A stretch of DNA of 64,000 nucleotides, from assembly GCF_014207565.1 (NCBI RefSeq), contig NZ_JACHGJ010000002.1, forward strand, positions 124,001 through 188,000, read 5' to 3'. The position numbers were made by a program, and so were the translations under genes. A model generated the notes under the pieces. That model ran no database searches, was not told where the DNA came from, and was given only the letters and a program-made list of their open reading frames with translations. Of the stretch, positions 41,202 through 50,552 are shown piece by piece (the first letter of the stretch is position 1; the number at the start of each line of letters is the position of its first letter). The stretch comes from Spirochaeta isovalerica. GTDB taxonomy: Bacteria > Spirochaetota > Spirochaetia > DSM-2461.

Positions 41202-44200
41202 ATGGGTGATATTATGAGACCGGTACCGTTCGAGGAATTGATTAACAGGATCTTCGATGAGTACAGAACTCAGAAGTCGATTTTCGGTATAAGCGAATCC
41301 TTCTTCTTCAGGAAGAAAAACGACAGGGCATATGATGTTTTCGGGGAGACCTGCGAGGTGCCCCTGGGGCCGGCTGCGGGACCTCATTCCCAGCTGACTC
41401 AGAATATTATCGTTTCCTATCTGACCGGAAGCCGCTTTATAGAGTTGAAAACCGTTCAGATTATAGACACCCTGGAAATTGAAAAGCCCTGTATTGATGC
41501 GGATGATGAGGGATTCAACACCGAATGGTCCACCGAGTTTACCCTTGAAAAAGCCTATGATGAGTACGCCAAAGCCTGGATCATCCTTCATCTGATCGAA
41601 AAGCTTTTCGGTTTCTCCGCTTCCGGTGAACGTTCCTTTATTTTTAACATGAGTGTCGGATATGACCTGAAGGGGATTAAAACCGACAGGATGCAGACCT
41701 ATATCAATTCCATGATGGATTCCTCTGAGAGAGCGGAGTTCAAGTCTCACATCGATTCTCTCGACAGATTGATTGAAGATGGGGCCTTTCTGAAAGGTAC
41801 CGGGCTGGAAGATAAGCTGAACTCTCTGAAAGGCCTGGCTGCTTCTATCCCTTCCGATATCTGTAAATCCGTAACCCTTTCGACCATGCACGGCTGCCCG
41901 CCTGATGAAATCGAAGCTATCTGCATGTATATGATTAAGGAGAAAGGGATTCAGACCTTCGTAAAACTGAACCCGACGCTTCTCTCCTTTCCCGTGGTCC
42001 GGAAAATCCTCGACGATGCGGGATTCTCCTATGTGGGGCTTAAGCAGGAGTCTTTTGACCATGACCTGCAATACCCCGATGCTGTTGCCATGCTCAAACG
42101 GCTTCGCGCCGCAGCTGATGAAACAGGCCGGAGATTCGGAGTCAAGCTGACCAACACCCTCGGTTCGGTGAACAACCTGGGGCGTCTTCCCGGGGATGAA
42201 ATGTATATGTCGGGCCGCGCCCTCTTTCCCCTTTCCATCAACCTGGCCGCTAAGCTGTCGGAAGAATTCGATGGCGACCTGCCCATCTCCTTTTCCGGAG
42301 GGGCCGGGGCGAAAAATATCAGACAGATCCTCGAAACCGGAATCCGCCCCGTAACTATTGCTACGGAAATGCTGAAGCCCGGCGGCTATACCAGAATGGT
42401 TCAGTGTGCCGAGATTTCCGAGAACTGCACCTATCCTGACAAGATAGATGTAACCAAGCTGAAATCTCTGGCGGAAGAAGCGCTCACGGCAAAATATACT
42501 TTGAAAAGAAGCCGCGGCGATGACCGTGTCGAAGTGAAGGAGCCTCTTCCTCTCAACGACTGCTACATCGCTCCCTGCAAAGTGGCCTGCGCCATCCATC
42601 AGGATATTCCCGAGTACATCCGCCTCGTTGCGGAAGGGCGTTATGCCGATGCGCTCGATGTTATTTACGAGAAGAACGCGCTTCCTTCCATTACCGGCCA
42701 TATTTGCGATCATCAGTGCCAGTACAACTGTACGCGTCTCGATTACGAAGGGGCTATTGAAATCCGCGAGGCTAAGAAACAGGCTGTATTGAACGGTTTT
42801 AAAGAATATAAGGAACGATGGGAAAAACCTGAAGTTCACAGAGATGGAAAAGTCGTTGTTATCGGAGGGGGGCCTGCCGGTCTTTCCGCCGCTTACTTTC
42901 TGGCCCGGGAGGGATTCGATGTCACAATCCACGAGAAGCACGAAAGCGCCGGTGGGGTTATCGAGCATGTCATTCCCAAATTCAGGATTTCCGCAGAGGC
43001 GATTTCCCACGATATCGATTTTATCAAGGCGCACGGCGTCAAATTCAAATACGGTGTACCCGTCGGATTTAAAATCAGCGATCTGAAGGCTGAAGGATAC
43101 AAGTATGTCGTTATCGCGACAGGAGCGGAAAAAGTAAAGGCATACGATATCGAAGGGGCGGAAAGCAAAGTGCTCCCGTCACTCGAATTCCTCAAATACT
43201 TCAATACTGATCCCTCCAAGCTTCCGGCGGCCAGGAAAGTTCTGGTTGTCGGTGCGGGAAATACGGCTATGGATGCTGCCAGAGCCGCAAAGAAAATGCC
43301 CGGTGTCGAATCGGTGTCCGTGGTCTACAGACGATCTGAAAAAGAGATGCCTGCCGCCAGAGTCGAGTACGATGAGGCTCTGGAAGACGGAATCGATTTC
43401 AAATTCCTCACGGATCCCGAAACATTCAAGGCTGACGGGACGGTGGTCTGCCGCGTTATGGAGCTCGGCGAGCCCGATAGTAGCGGGCGGAGACGGCCTG
43501 TACCCACAAACCGGACCATCACTCTCGAAGCGGACCTGATTATTCCGTCGATAGGAGAGTCCGCCGATTCCAAAATCCTGATCGAAAGCGGTCTGCCTGC
43601 GGAAAACGGCTGGGTGACCACCGATGAAAATCTGGAAACATCGGTAGAAAATGTATTTTTGATCGGAGACGGACGGACCGGTCCCTCCACAATCGTTCAG
43701 TGTATTCACGAAGGACGTGTCGCTGCCGATGCCATCACTCTGAGAGAGGAGCCCGATTTCGACAGAGTCGAAACATTCCCCTGGGTCGATGCGGACCAGC
43801 AGCTGAAACAGATAGAGATGAAGAAGTCTGTCATTCAGGTGGATACAAAGATCAAGCGCTGTATCGAGTGCAACTTCCTCTGTAACCGTTGTGTGGAAGT
43901 CTGTCCCAACAGAGCCAACGCCACCGTGGCTGTGACTCCCGAGGACGGATACTTCGATCCCTATCAGATCTACCACATCGATGCCTACTGTAACGAATGC
44001 GGAAACTGCGCCCGGTTCTGCCCCTACGAAGAAGGACGACCCTACAAGGACAAGTTCACCGTATTCAGTTTCAAAGAGGATTTTGACAACAGCACGAATC
44101 CGGGATTCTTCCTCGACGGCACAACTCTCTATCTGAGAGCCGATGGAAAAGTGGAAACCCTGAAGATGGAGAACGGCAAAGTTCTGGAGGCGCCTGATAA

Positions 44201-44276
44201 GCTGCGGGCTTCTGTCCGCATGACCGAGCTTATAGCCGAAAGACAGCCCTGGGTTCTCGGGGAGGTTCAGAAATGA
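41202..44276 (+). CDS. ygfK: YgfK, putative selenate reductase-type flavin/Fe-S protein
   Basis: This 1024-residue protein is a YgfK homologue of normal length. Residues 1-430 resemble a dihydroorotate/dihydropyrimidine dehydrogenase-like barrel (LGPAAGPHSQLTQNI). Next comes a GltD-like part with CKVACAIHQDIPEYIRLVAEG and cysteines in ICDHQCQYNC, a FAD-binding VVIGGGPAGLSAA near 550 and an NAD(P)H-binding VVGAGNTAMDAA near 680. Two 4Fe-4S clusters follow near 886 and 930 (CIECNFLCNRCVEVCPN and CNECGNCARFCP). In E. coli ygfK lies by ssnA and xdhD, and genetic work ties this cluster to anaerobic purine/urate breakdown; it probably passes electrons between purine intermediates and NAD(P)H. AAAGGAG precedes the ATG. 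It overlaps ssnA by 4 bases. Confidence 0.93.
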   Translation: MGDIMRPVPFEELINRIFDEYRTQKSIFGISESFFFRKKNDRAYDVFGETCEVPLGPAAGPHSQLTQNIIVSYLTGSRFIELKTVQIIDTLEIEKPCIDADDEGFNTEWSTEFTLEKAYDEYAKAWIILHLIEKLFGFSASGERSFIFNMSVGYDLKGIKTDRMQTYINSMMDSSERAEFKSHIDSLDRLIEDGAFLKGTGLEDKLNSLKGLAASIPSDICKSVTLSTMHGCPPDEIEAICMYMIKEKGIQTFVKLNPTLLSFPVVRKILDDAGFSYVGLKQESFDHDLQYPDAVAMLKRLRAAADETGRRFGVKLTNTLGSVNNLGRLPGDEMYMSGRALFPLSINLAAKLSEEFDGDLPISFSGGAGAKNIRQILETGIRPVTIATEMLKPGGYTRMVQCAEISENCTYPDKIDVTKLKSLAEEALTAKYTLKRSRGDDRVEVKEPLPLNDCYIAPCKVACAIHQDIPEYIRLVAEGRYADALDVIYEKNALPSITGHICDHQCQYNCTRLDYEGAIEIREAKKQAVLNGFKEYKERWEKPEVHRDGKVVVIGGGPAGLSAAYFLAREGFDVTIHEKHESAGGVIEHVIPKFRISAEAISHDIDFIKAHGVKFKYGVPVGFKISDLKAEGYKYVVIATGAEKVKAYDIEGAESKVLPSLEFLKYFNTDPSKLPAARKVLVVGAGNTAMDAARAAKKMPGVESVSVVYRRSEKEMPAARVEYDEALEDGIDFKFLTDPETFKADGTVVCRVMELGEPDSSGRRRPVPTNRTITLEADLIIPSIGESADSKILIESGLPAENGWVTTDENLETSVENVFLIGDGRTGPSTIVQCIHEGRVAADAITLREEPDFDRVETFPWVDADQQLKQIEMKKSVIQVDTKIKRCIECNFLCNRCVEVCPNRANATVAVTPEDGYFDPYQIYHIDAYCNECGNCARFCPYEEGRPYKDKFTVFSFKEDFDNSTNPGFFLDGTTLYLRADGKVETLKMENGKVLEAPDKLRASVRMTELIAERQPWVLGEVQK

Positions 44277-45598
44277 TTACCATAATCAAGAATGCGACAG
44301 CTGTTGAGTTCGAACCGTCCCGCGTCCGGGAAGGCATGGATGTCGTTATAGAAGATTCCTATATCAAAGAGGTGGGCAGCGGTTTATCCTCAAAATATAA
44401 AGCTGATAAAGTGATCGACGGATCGGGGAAGCTGGTTTATCCGGGAATTGTCTGTTCCCACAACCACTACTATTCGGGCCTGGCGAGGGGCATAATCGCC
44501 AATATCAAACCGTCTCCCGATTTCGTCTCTATTTTGAGAAATCTCTGGTGGCGTCTCGACAGGGCTCTGGACCGCGACAGCCTCTATTCCAGCGGACTGG
44601 TCTGTGCCCTCGATGCCATAAAGGCCGGTACAACTTCGGTTATTGACCACCATGCTTCGCCGAACTTCATTAAAGGCTCGCTGAAAACTCTGAAGGACGG
44701 CTTTGAAAAAGTCGGGCTGAGAGGAATGAGCTGCTACGAGATCACCGACCGTAACGGCCGCGACGGCATGATCGAAGGGGTTGAGGAGAGCATAGAGTTC
44801 GCCGCCCTGATCGACAGTGAAAAAGGTTCCGGGAAAGGGCTGTTTGAAACCCATATAGGCGGACACGCGCCATTTACCCTCAATGACGAAGCGCTGAAGC
44901 TCATGGGCGATGCGGTCGAGAAGACAGGCCGGGGATCTCATATCCACGTAGCTGAAGGGACCTATGATGTTTCCTATTCCCATGCGGAGTACGGGAAAGA
45001 TCTGATTGTCCGTCTCGATGAATTCGGTCTGGTAAACAGCAAATCCATAATGGTCCATGGTGTTTATCTCTCAGACGAGGATATCCGCATTATCAACGAA
45101 AGAGATGCCTATCTGGTACACAATGCCCGTTCCAATATGAACAACGGTATCGGCTACAACCACAGACTGGCGGATTATAAAAATGTGGCCCTCGGTACCG
45201 ACGGCATAGGGAACAATATGTTTGAGGAGTTCAAGTTTGCATTCTTCAAGCACAAGGACGCGGGCGGTCCCATGTGGCCTGACAGCTACCTGAAGTTCCT
45301 CTACAACGGCAATGATATTCTGGAACGGAATTTCGGACAGAAGTTCGGAAAACTTGAAGCGGGATATAAGGCCGATATTGTTGTGGCGGACTACAACAGC
45401 CCCACTCCTCTGGTGGGAGACAATATCGCCGGGCATATCGCTTTCGGCATGGGATCCGATACGGTGAGAACGGTTCTTATCGACGGGAATGTCGTCCTGG
45501 AGGACGGTGAGTTTACCTTTGATGTGAGCGATATTTATGCCGAGGCGAGGGAGCAGGCTTCCAGATTGTGGAAGGCTATGGACGCTCTTCCCGATTGA
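44273..45598 (+). CDS. ssnA: SsnA, amidohydrolase of the selenium/purine cluster
   Basis: This 441-residue enzyme belongs to the metal-dependent amidohydrolase (ATZ/TRZ, guanine-deaminase-like) superfamily. The first metal-binding HxH is in VCSHNHYYSG near 63, later histidines appear in FETHIGGHAPF, HIHVAEG and MVHGVYL, and the metal Asp in ALGTDGIGNN. SsnA always accompanies YgfK; its substrate is believed to be a purine-derived ring or imino compound. It overlaps ygfK by ATGA, so the two are co-translated. The next gene starts 178 bases on, after an unusual inverted-repeat block. Confidence 0.93.
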   Translation: MITIIKNATAVEFEPSRVREGMDVVIEDSYIKEVGSGLSSKYKADKVIDGSGKLVYPGIVCSHNHYYSGLARGIIANIKPSPDFVSILRNLWWRLDRALDRDSLYSSGLVCALDAIKAGTTSVIDHHASPNFIKGSLKTLKDGFEKVGLRGMSCYEITDRNGRDGMIEGVEESIEFAALIDSEKGSGKGLFETHIGGHAPFTLNDEALKLMGDAVEKTGRGSHIHVAEGTYDVSYSHAEYGKDLIVRLDEFGLVNSKSIMVHGVYLSDEDIRIINERDAYLVHNARSNMNNGIGYNHRLADYKNVALGTDGIGNNMFEEFKFAFFKHKDAGGPMWPDSYLKFLYNGNDILERNFGQKFGKLEAGYKADIVVADYNSPTPLVGDNIAGHIAFGMGSDTVRTVLIDGNVVLEDGEFTFDVSDIYAEAREQASRLWKAMDALPD

Positions 45599-45603
45599 GG
45601 CCC

Positions 45604-45700
45604 TTTGTCTTGATTTCCGTGTTGGGCTGCGAGTCTGGGTACTTGCCTGCATGAGCATGCGCCGATCCTCGAGTCTTGCCTGCCTTGAAATCAAAGCAAA
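45604..45700. repeat. Inverted-repeat-bounded block between ssnA and ygeY
   Basis: The block begins TTTGTCTTGATTTC and ends GAAATCAAAGCAAA; the arms pair over 14 bases with two mismatches. Inside is a small hairpin (GCAT-GAGC-ATGC), CGAGTCT occurs twice and a CTCGAG palindrome follows. It contains no coding frame with support. It could be a MITE-like element or a processing/attenuation structure. Confidence 0.45.
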
Positions 45701-45776
45701 TCATCGTCGATCAAAGTGGTTATGAATGATTATGAAATGAAAAAATATCTTAAAAGATACAGGAGAATGATTGAAA

Positions 45777-46982
45777 ATGGATAAGAAACAGATTCTGGAA
45801 CTGGCTGAAAAATACAGAGATTACACGGCGGAAAATCTTTCCAAAATGATTAAGATTCCTTCCTACAGCGCGCAGGAGAAAGAAGTCTGCGAAGCGATTA
45901 TGGAAATGTGTAAGGAAGCGGGATTCGATGAGGTTCGCCTCGATGGTCTGGGCAGTGTTGTCGGGCGCGTCGGAAACGGGCCCAAGATGATTGCATTCGA
46001 TGCCCATATCGATACGGTTGAGGTCGGCGATCCTTCTCAGTGGAAGACTGATCCTTTCTCCGGTATCATCAAAGACGGTCTGGTTCACGGACGGGGTGCT
46101 TCCGACCAGGAAGGCGGAGCGGCATCGATGATTACGGCCGGACGCATTATAAAAGAACTCGGTTATGACGGCGAGTACACTTGTCTGTTCACTTTCACTG
46201 TTATGGAAGAGGACTGCGACGGCATGTGCTGGAAATACCTGATCGAAGAAGAGAAAGTCGTTCCCGACTTTGTCGTTTCCACAGAACCCACTTCCTGTCA
46301 GCTCTACAGAGGGCACCGGGGAAGAATGGAGATGGAAGTTATCATCAAGGGTGTTTCCAGCCACGGTTCTGCTCCCGAAAGAGGTGTAAGTGCCGCTTAC
46401 AAAGCTGCAAGAGCCGCTCTCGCCATGGAAAAACTCAATGCCGATCTTCAGCCCGATGAAGACAATTTCCTTGGAAAGGGAACCATTGTCGTTTCTCAGA
46501 TTGAGGTTAAAGGGCCCAGCCAGTGTGCTGTTCCCGATCAGGCGAGATTGTATCTGGACAGAAGACTGACCTGGGGCGAAGATGCCGATCTGGCCATCAG
46601 CCAGGTTAAGCAGTATATAAAAGATGCTCTGGGTGAAGAGCCTGAAAAAGTCTATATGCCCGATTACACCAGAAGAGGCTATAGGGATTACGATTACGGA
46701 CAGGAACTCTATTTTCCCACATGGAAAATCGATGAGGATCACGAACTGGTCGTTGCCGGACAGAAAGCCTTCAAAGAGCTCTACGGAGCAGAGGTTAAAA
46801 CTGACAAATGGACATTCTCTACAAACGGAGTTGCCACCTGCGGCCGCCACAAGATTCCGACTATCGGATTCGGTCCCGGAGATGAGGCTCAGGCTCACGC
46901 GCCTAATGAAATTACCCGTGTGAAGGATCTTGAAATCTGCAGCGCCTTCTATGCCATGCTGCCTCTGATGCTTGAGAAATAA
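45777..46982 (+). CDS. ygeY: YgeY-type M20 metallohydrolase
   Basis: This roughly 401-residue protein belongs to the M20/ArgE-DapE metallopeptidase family and matches the YgeY subgroup linked to selenium metabolism. Metal-ligand motifs include FDAHIDTVEVGD, GRGASDQEGGAASM and VMEEDCDG (catalytic Glu pair). The dimerisation domain contains GHRGRMEMEV and VSSHGSAPERG, and the final ligand His is in AQAHAPNE. YgeY is needed for anaerobic urate breakdown in E. coli-type clusters and may open or deacylate a ring-cleaved intermediate. AGGAG lies at 45761; starts at TTG 45771 or ATG 45777 are possible. A terminator-like hairpin follows the stop. Confidence 0.92.
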   Translation: MDKKQILELAEKYRDYTAENLSKMIKIPSYSAQEKEVCEAIMEMCKEAGFDEVRLDGLGSVVGRVGNGPKMIAFDAHIDTVEVGDPSQWKTDPFSGIIKDGLVHGRGASDQEGGAASMITAGRIIKELGYDGEYTCLFTFTVMEEDCDGMCWKYLIEEEKVVPDFVVSTEPTSCQLYRGHRGRMEMEVIIKGVSSHGSAPERGVSAAYKAARAALAMEKLNADLQPDEDNFLGKGTIVVSQIEVKGPSQCAVPDQARLYLDRRLTWGEDADLAISQVKQYIKDALGEEPEKVYMPDYTRRGYRDYDYGQELYFPTWKIDEDHELVVAGQKAFKELYGAEVKTDKWTFSTNGVATCGRHKIPTIGFGPGDEAQAHAPNEITRVKDLEICSAFYAMLPLMLEK

Positions 46983-46996
46983 AAGGTAAACAGAAT

Positions 46997-47030
46997 GCGG
47001 AAAAAGTGAAAAAAACTTTTTCCGCTTTCC
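46997..47030 (+). terminator. Hairpin terminator after ygeY
   Basis: GCGGAAAAAGT and ACTTTTTCCGC pair perfectly round a 7-base A-rich loop, followed by TTTCCTGTTT. The T tract is imperfect, so read-through into the hydroxylase genes is possible. Confidence 0.7.
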
Positions 47031-47108
47031 TGTTTATGATTACATTATAGGGGGCCGGCTTTGGTTTTTCGTCCTGTGTAGCAGCAGACGGCTTCCTGGG
47101 AGGAGATA

Positions 47109-49235
47109 ATGAGTAATATCAGCACTCCCGTCAGAAGACTGGACGCGGTTGAAAAAACCGCTGGATATACAAAATATATTGCTGACAGGGATTTTGGAGA
47201 TCTTCTTTACGGAAAATTTCTCCGTTCCGAAAGGCCTCGCGCCAGGATTGTCAGCGTAAAAAAACCAGCCATCCCTGACGGCTATTACATTATTGATAAG
47301 AATGACATTCCCGGCGAGAATGCCATTCACATGCTCGGTGCCGACTGGCCCGTTTTCGCCGATAATGAGGTCCGTTTTATCGGCCAGTCCATCGCTCTGG
47401 TGGTTGGTCCGGACCGGAAAGTTCTGGAAGATCTTATAGAGCGGTTCGAAGTCGAATACGAAGATCTGCCTGCAGTTTTCAGCCTTGATGAATCCATGGC
47501 CCTGAAAGGCGGGGCACTCCATAATGACGATAATTGCTACGCCGATTATCATCTTCTCAAAGGCGATCCCGACCGGGCTTTCGCCGAAGCCGATCAGATT
47601 TACGAACACACTTATGAAACAGGTCCTCAGGAACATATTTATATGGAAACCCAGGGGTTTGTCGGTGTCTGGGAAGACGGTAAAGTGCATCTCCACGGTT
47701 CTCTTCAGTGTCCTTTCTATGTGCGTCATGCTGTAACACCGGTTCTCGGAGTCAAAGACGACGGAGTGCGGGTAACCCAGGCTCCCACAGGAGGAGCATT
47801 CGGCGGGAAAGAGCACTATCCCGATATCATCAGCACAGCTCTGGCTGTAGCCGTCGATAAACTGAAGAAAAATATCGCTATTTTCTATGAACGGGGTGAG
47901 GATATTGTCAATTCGGTCAAACGGCACCCTTCGCGGATTACCATAAAAACAGCCCTTGATAAAGAGGGAAACATAACCGCTATGGATTTCGATTCCATAC
48001 TGGACGGCGGAGCTTTTGAAAGCTGTTCCTGCATTGTTCTCCAGAGAACGATTTTTCACGCGACCGGCGTTTATGATATTCCCAACACGAAACTGAGAGG
48101 CCGGGCTCTGGCTACAAACCATGTGCCCTTTGACGCGTTCCGGGGGTTCGGGGCGCCTCAGGCTATTTTCGCATTGGAAACCCATATGGATCATCTGGCA
48201 GGAATGGCCGGCATCGATCCCGTCGCCTATAAAGAACGGCACTTCATGAAGAAGGGCAGCGTGACTATCACCAACGGGAAGATTCATGAAGAGGTCAAGC
48301 TTCCGGAAATTCTGGCCCGGGCGAAAGAAATGTCCGGTTTCGACAGGAAAGTGAAGGAATACAGCAGAGGCGGTAACCGGGGCATCGGTCTTTCCTTCTT
48401 CAATCACGGAGGAGCCTTTACCGGTAATGGTGAAAAAGCCATTATCAACGCCCATGTGAAGCTTCGCAAAAGAACTGACGACGTGGTGGAGATTTATGTC
48501 TCCAACGTGGAGATGGGGCAGGGATTGATGACAACATTCTCAAAAATCGCCGCCCGGACTCTGGACATTCCCATAGAAAAGATAGAATTCATTCAGCCCG
48601 ATACGGATATCGTCCCCGACTCCGGTCCGACGGTCGCTTCCCGTTCCATCGTTATCGTCGGAACTCTGGTCGGCAAGGCTTCGGCCAAGCTTAAGGATCA
48701 ATGGGTCGACGGGGAGGAGATTACGGTCTGGCAGGAATATGAAGAACCGGATTTTGTCATTCCCTGGAATCAGGAAACCTTTCAGGGAGATGCGTACCCC
48801 TCATACAGCTGGGGCGTCAATGTCGTTGAAGTTGAGTTTGACCCTGTAACCTTCGAAGTCTCTATCATCGGATTGTGGAATGTCTATGATGTGGGCGTTC
48901 CCATAGACCGAATGATTGTTGAGGGACAGATCGAGGGCGGTCTGGTCCAGAGCCTCGGCTGGGCTTATCTGGAGAAGATGGAGTTCAAAGAGGGGCGCAT
49001 TCAGCAGCGGACCATGGCGGACTATGTCATACCGACGACCCTTGATGTGCCGGCTATCGAAAATGATTTTGTCCTCAATCCCTATTCGGAAGGAGCTTTC
49101 GGAGCCAAAGGGGCCGGAGAAATTGTTCACAACGGCGGAGCTCCGGCTTTTGTCAGCGCTGTGGCAATGGCTTCGGGAAAACACTTCGACACCATTCCTC
49201 TGACTCCGGAGAGAATCATGGAGGCAGGTAAATGA
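47109..49235 (+). CDS. Molybdenum hydroxylase large subunit (XdhA-type)
   Basis: This 708-residue protein is a molybdopterin-cytosine-dinucleotide-binding subunit of the xanthine dehydrogenase family. It has the a/b hammerhead domain at the start, then APTGGAFGGKEHYPD near 227, PFDAFRGFGAPQAIF near 342 and the catalytic Glu in GAKGAGEIVH near 667. These proteins hydroxylate purines or other N-heterocycles at the molybdenum centre. In selenium-linked clusters the centre carries a labile selenium; sequence alone cannot prove this. A strong GGAGGAG site precedes the ATG. The next gene overlaps by 4 bases. Confidence 0.93.
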   Translation: MSNISTPVRRLDAVEKTAGYTKYIADRDFGDLLYGKFLRSERPRARIVSVKKPAIPDGYYIIDKNDIPGENAIHMLGADWPVFADNEVRFIGQSIALVVGPDRKVLEDLIERFEVEYEDLPAVFSLDESMALKGGALHNDDNCYADYHLLKGDPDRAFAEADQIYEHTYETGPQEHIYMETQGFVGVWEDGKVHLHGSLQCPFYVRHAVTPVLGVKDDGVRVTQAPTGGAFGGKEHYPDIISTALAVAVDKLKKNIAIFYERGEDIVNSVKRHPSRITIKTALDKEGNITAMDFDSILDGGAFESCSCIVLQRTIFHATGVYDIPNTKLRGRALATNHVPFDAFRGFGAPQAIFALETHMDHLAGMAGIDPVAYKERHFMKKGSVTITNGKIHEEVKLPEILARAKEMSGFDRKVKEYSRGGNRGIGLSFFNHGGAFTGNGEKAIINAHVKLRKRTDDVVEIYVSNVEMGQGLMTTFSKIAARTLDIPIEKIEFIQPDTDIVPDSGPTVASRSIVIVGTLVGKASAKLKDQWVDGEEITVWQEYEEPDFVIPWNQETFQGDAYPSYSWGVNVVEVEFDPVTFEVSIIGLWNVYDVGVPIDRMIVEGQIEGGLVQSLGWAYLEKMEFKEGRIQQRTMADYVIPTTLDVPAIENDFVLNPYSEGAFGAKGAGEIVHNGGAPAFVSAVAMASGKHFDTIPLTPERIMEAGK

Positions 49236-49702
49236 AAAAGAAAATTGATTTTGTCCTTAACGGAGCAAAGGTCTCCATGGAAATAGATCCTCTTAAAAGA
49301 CTTCTCGATGTTCTCCGGGAGGACTGTGCCCTCACTTCCGTGAAAGAAGGATGCGGGGAAGGTGAGTGCGGTGCCTGTTCGGTTCTCCTCGATGGAGAAA
49401 TTGTCAACAGCTGCCTCATTCCCGTGGGAACCATTGAAGGTGCGGCTGTCGAGACGGTCGAAGGCATTCGCGAAAGTGAGAACGGTAAGCGTATCATCGA
49501 TGCCTTTGCCGAAGAAGGGGCCGTTCAGTGCGGTTTCTGCACCCCCGGCATGATGGTCGGGGCCGAATGGATCTTAAGGAAATATGAGGACCCCACAAGC
49601 GATGAGATACGGACTGCCCTTTCGGGGAATCTCTGCCGGTGCACCGGGTACGATATGATTATAAGCGCTGTCAAAGCGGCGGCGAAAGGGGGGCGGAAAT
49701 GA
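49232..49702 (+). CDS. Molybdenum hydroxylase 2Fe-2S subunit
   Basis: This 156-residue small subunit carries two 2Fe-2S clusters. The plant-type ferredoxin site is GCGEGECGACSV plus the later Cys in VNSC (Cys41, 46, 49 and 61). The second cluster site is CGFCTPGMM and NLCRCTGYD. It transfers electrons from the molybdenum subunit to FAD. It is complete and of normal length, and is translated in overlap with both neighbours, which fixes the start. Confidence 0.95.
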   Translation: MKKKIDFVLNGAKVSMEIDPLKRLLDVLREDCALTSVKEGCGEGECGACSVLLDGEIVNSCLIPVGTIEGAAVETVEGIRESENGKRIIDAFAEEGAVQCGFCTPGMMVGAEWILRKYEDPTSDEIRTALSGNLCRCTGYDMIISAVKAAAKGGRK

Positions 49703-50541
49703 GTGAAAGCTACAGGCCGGAAACTCTTGATGAGCTCCTGAAGCTGATGGCTGAGAAAGACCTGATCCCCTTTGCCGGTGGAACGGACCTTATGGTTCAG
49801 AATGCCGCGCCGCAATTGCCTAAGTTTAAAAAGGATGTTGTATTTCTCGGTCACCTGAGTGAATTGAAGCAGATCCGCAAGGACGGACAGGACCTGATTA
49901 TCGGTGCTGCTGCCACCTTGACGGATATTGAAAACCATCCCCATACGCCGGTTTTACTGAGAGACGCGGTCGCTCTGATCGCTGCGCCGGCTCTCCGCAA
50001 CAGGGGAACTATGGGCGGCAATATCTGCAATGCCTCTCCGGCGGGAGATTCCATTCCTCCTCTTTATGCGCTCGATGCGAAATTCCGCCTCCAGTCGCTG
50101 AATGGGGAAAGAATCGTCAAAGCCGAGGACTTCTTTAAAGGCCCCGGGCGGACCGACAGGAAAAAAGAGGAAATCCTCAAGGAAATCATCATTCCCTTGA
50201 AAGAGTGGAATGTGAAGAAATACAGAAAAGTGGGAACCCGGGCCGCCAATGCCCTGACCAAGTGCTCCATTACCGCCGCAGCTAAAGTAAAGGGCGGCAG
50301 AATCGACGATATATCTATTGCTTTCGGAGCCGTCGGTCCGGTGATTGTTCGGGACAGAAACCTTGAACTGAATATCAAGGGGCTGACTATGAAAGAAATG
50401 AAAGAGAAAATCCCTTCCATACTCAATGATTATTCCGCTATCATTGTTCCCATAGACGATCAGCGATCCACAGCTGAATACAGAAAACAGGTATGCCTCA
50501 ATCTTCTGAAGGATTTCCTTGAGCAGGATATGAAGGGGTGA
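49699..50541 (+). CDS. Molybdenum hydroxylase FAD subunit
   Basis: This 280-residue protein is a FAD-binding medium subunit (PCMH fold) of the xanthine dehydrogenase family. FAD-binding motifs are LIPFAGGTDLMVQ near the start and RNRGTMGGNICNASPAGDS in the middle, followed by the C-terminal CO dehydrogenase flavoprotein domain (YRKVGTRAANALTK). It receives electrons from the 2Fe-2S subunit. ATG 49699 overlaps the previous stop (ATGA); an upstream in-frame start within the Fe-S gene is unnecessary. Confidence 0.93.
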   Translation: MSESYRPETLDELLKLMAEKDLIPFAGGTDLMVQNAAPQLPKFKKDVVFLGHLSELKQIRKDGQDLIIGAAATLTDIENHPHTPVLLRDAVALIAAPALRNRGTMGGNICNASPAGDSIPPLYALDAKFRLQSLNGERIVKAEDFFKGPGRTDRKKEEILKEIIIPLKEWNVKKYRKVGTRAANALTKCSITAAAKVKGGRIDDISIAFGAVGPVIVRDRNLELNIKGLTMKEMKEKIPSILNDYSAIIVPIDDQRSTAEYRKQVCLNLLKDFLEQDMKG

Positions 50542-50552
50542 CAGGAGATAAT

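Noticed and set aside
41199-43034. A leftward frame of 611 codons over ygfK
   Set aside because: It mirrors the ygfK coding sequence. The protein shows no coherent domain, while ygfK has FAD, NAD(P)H and Fe-S motifs in order.
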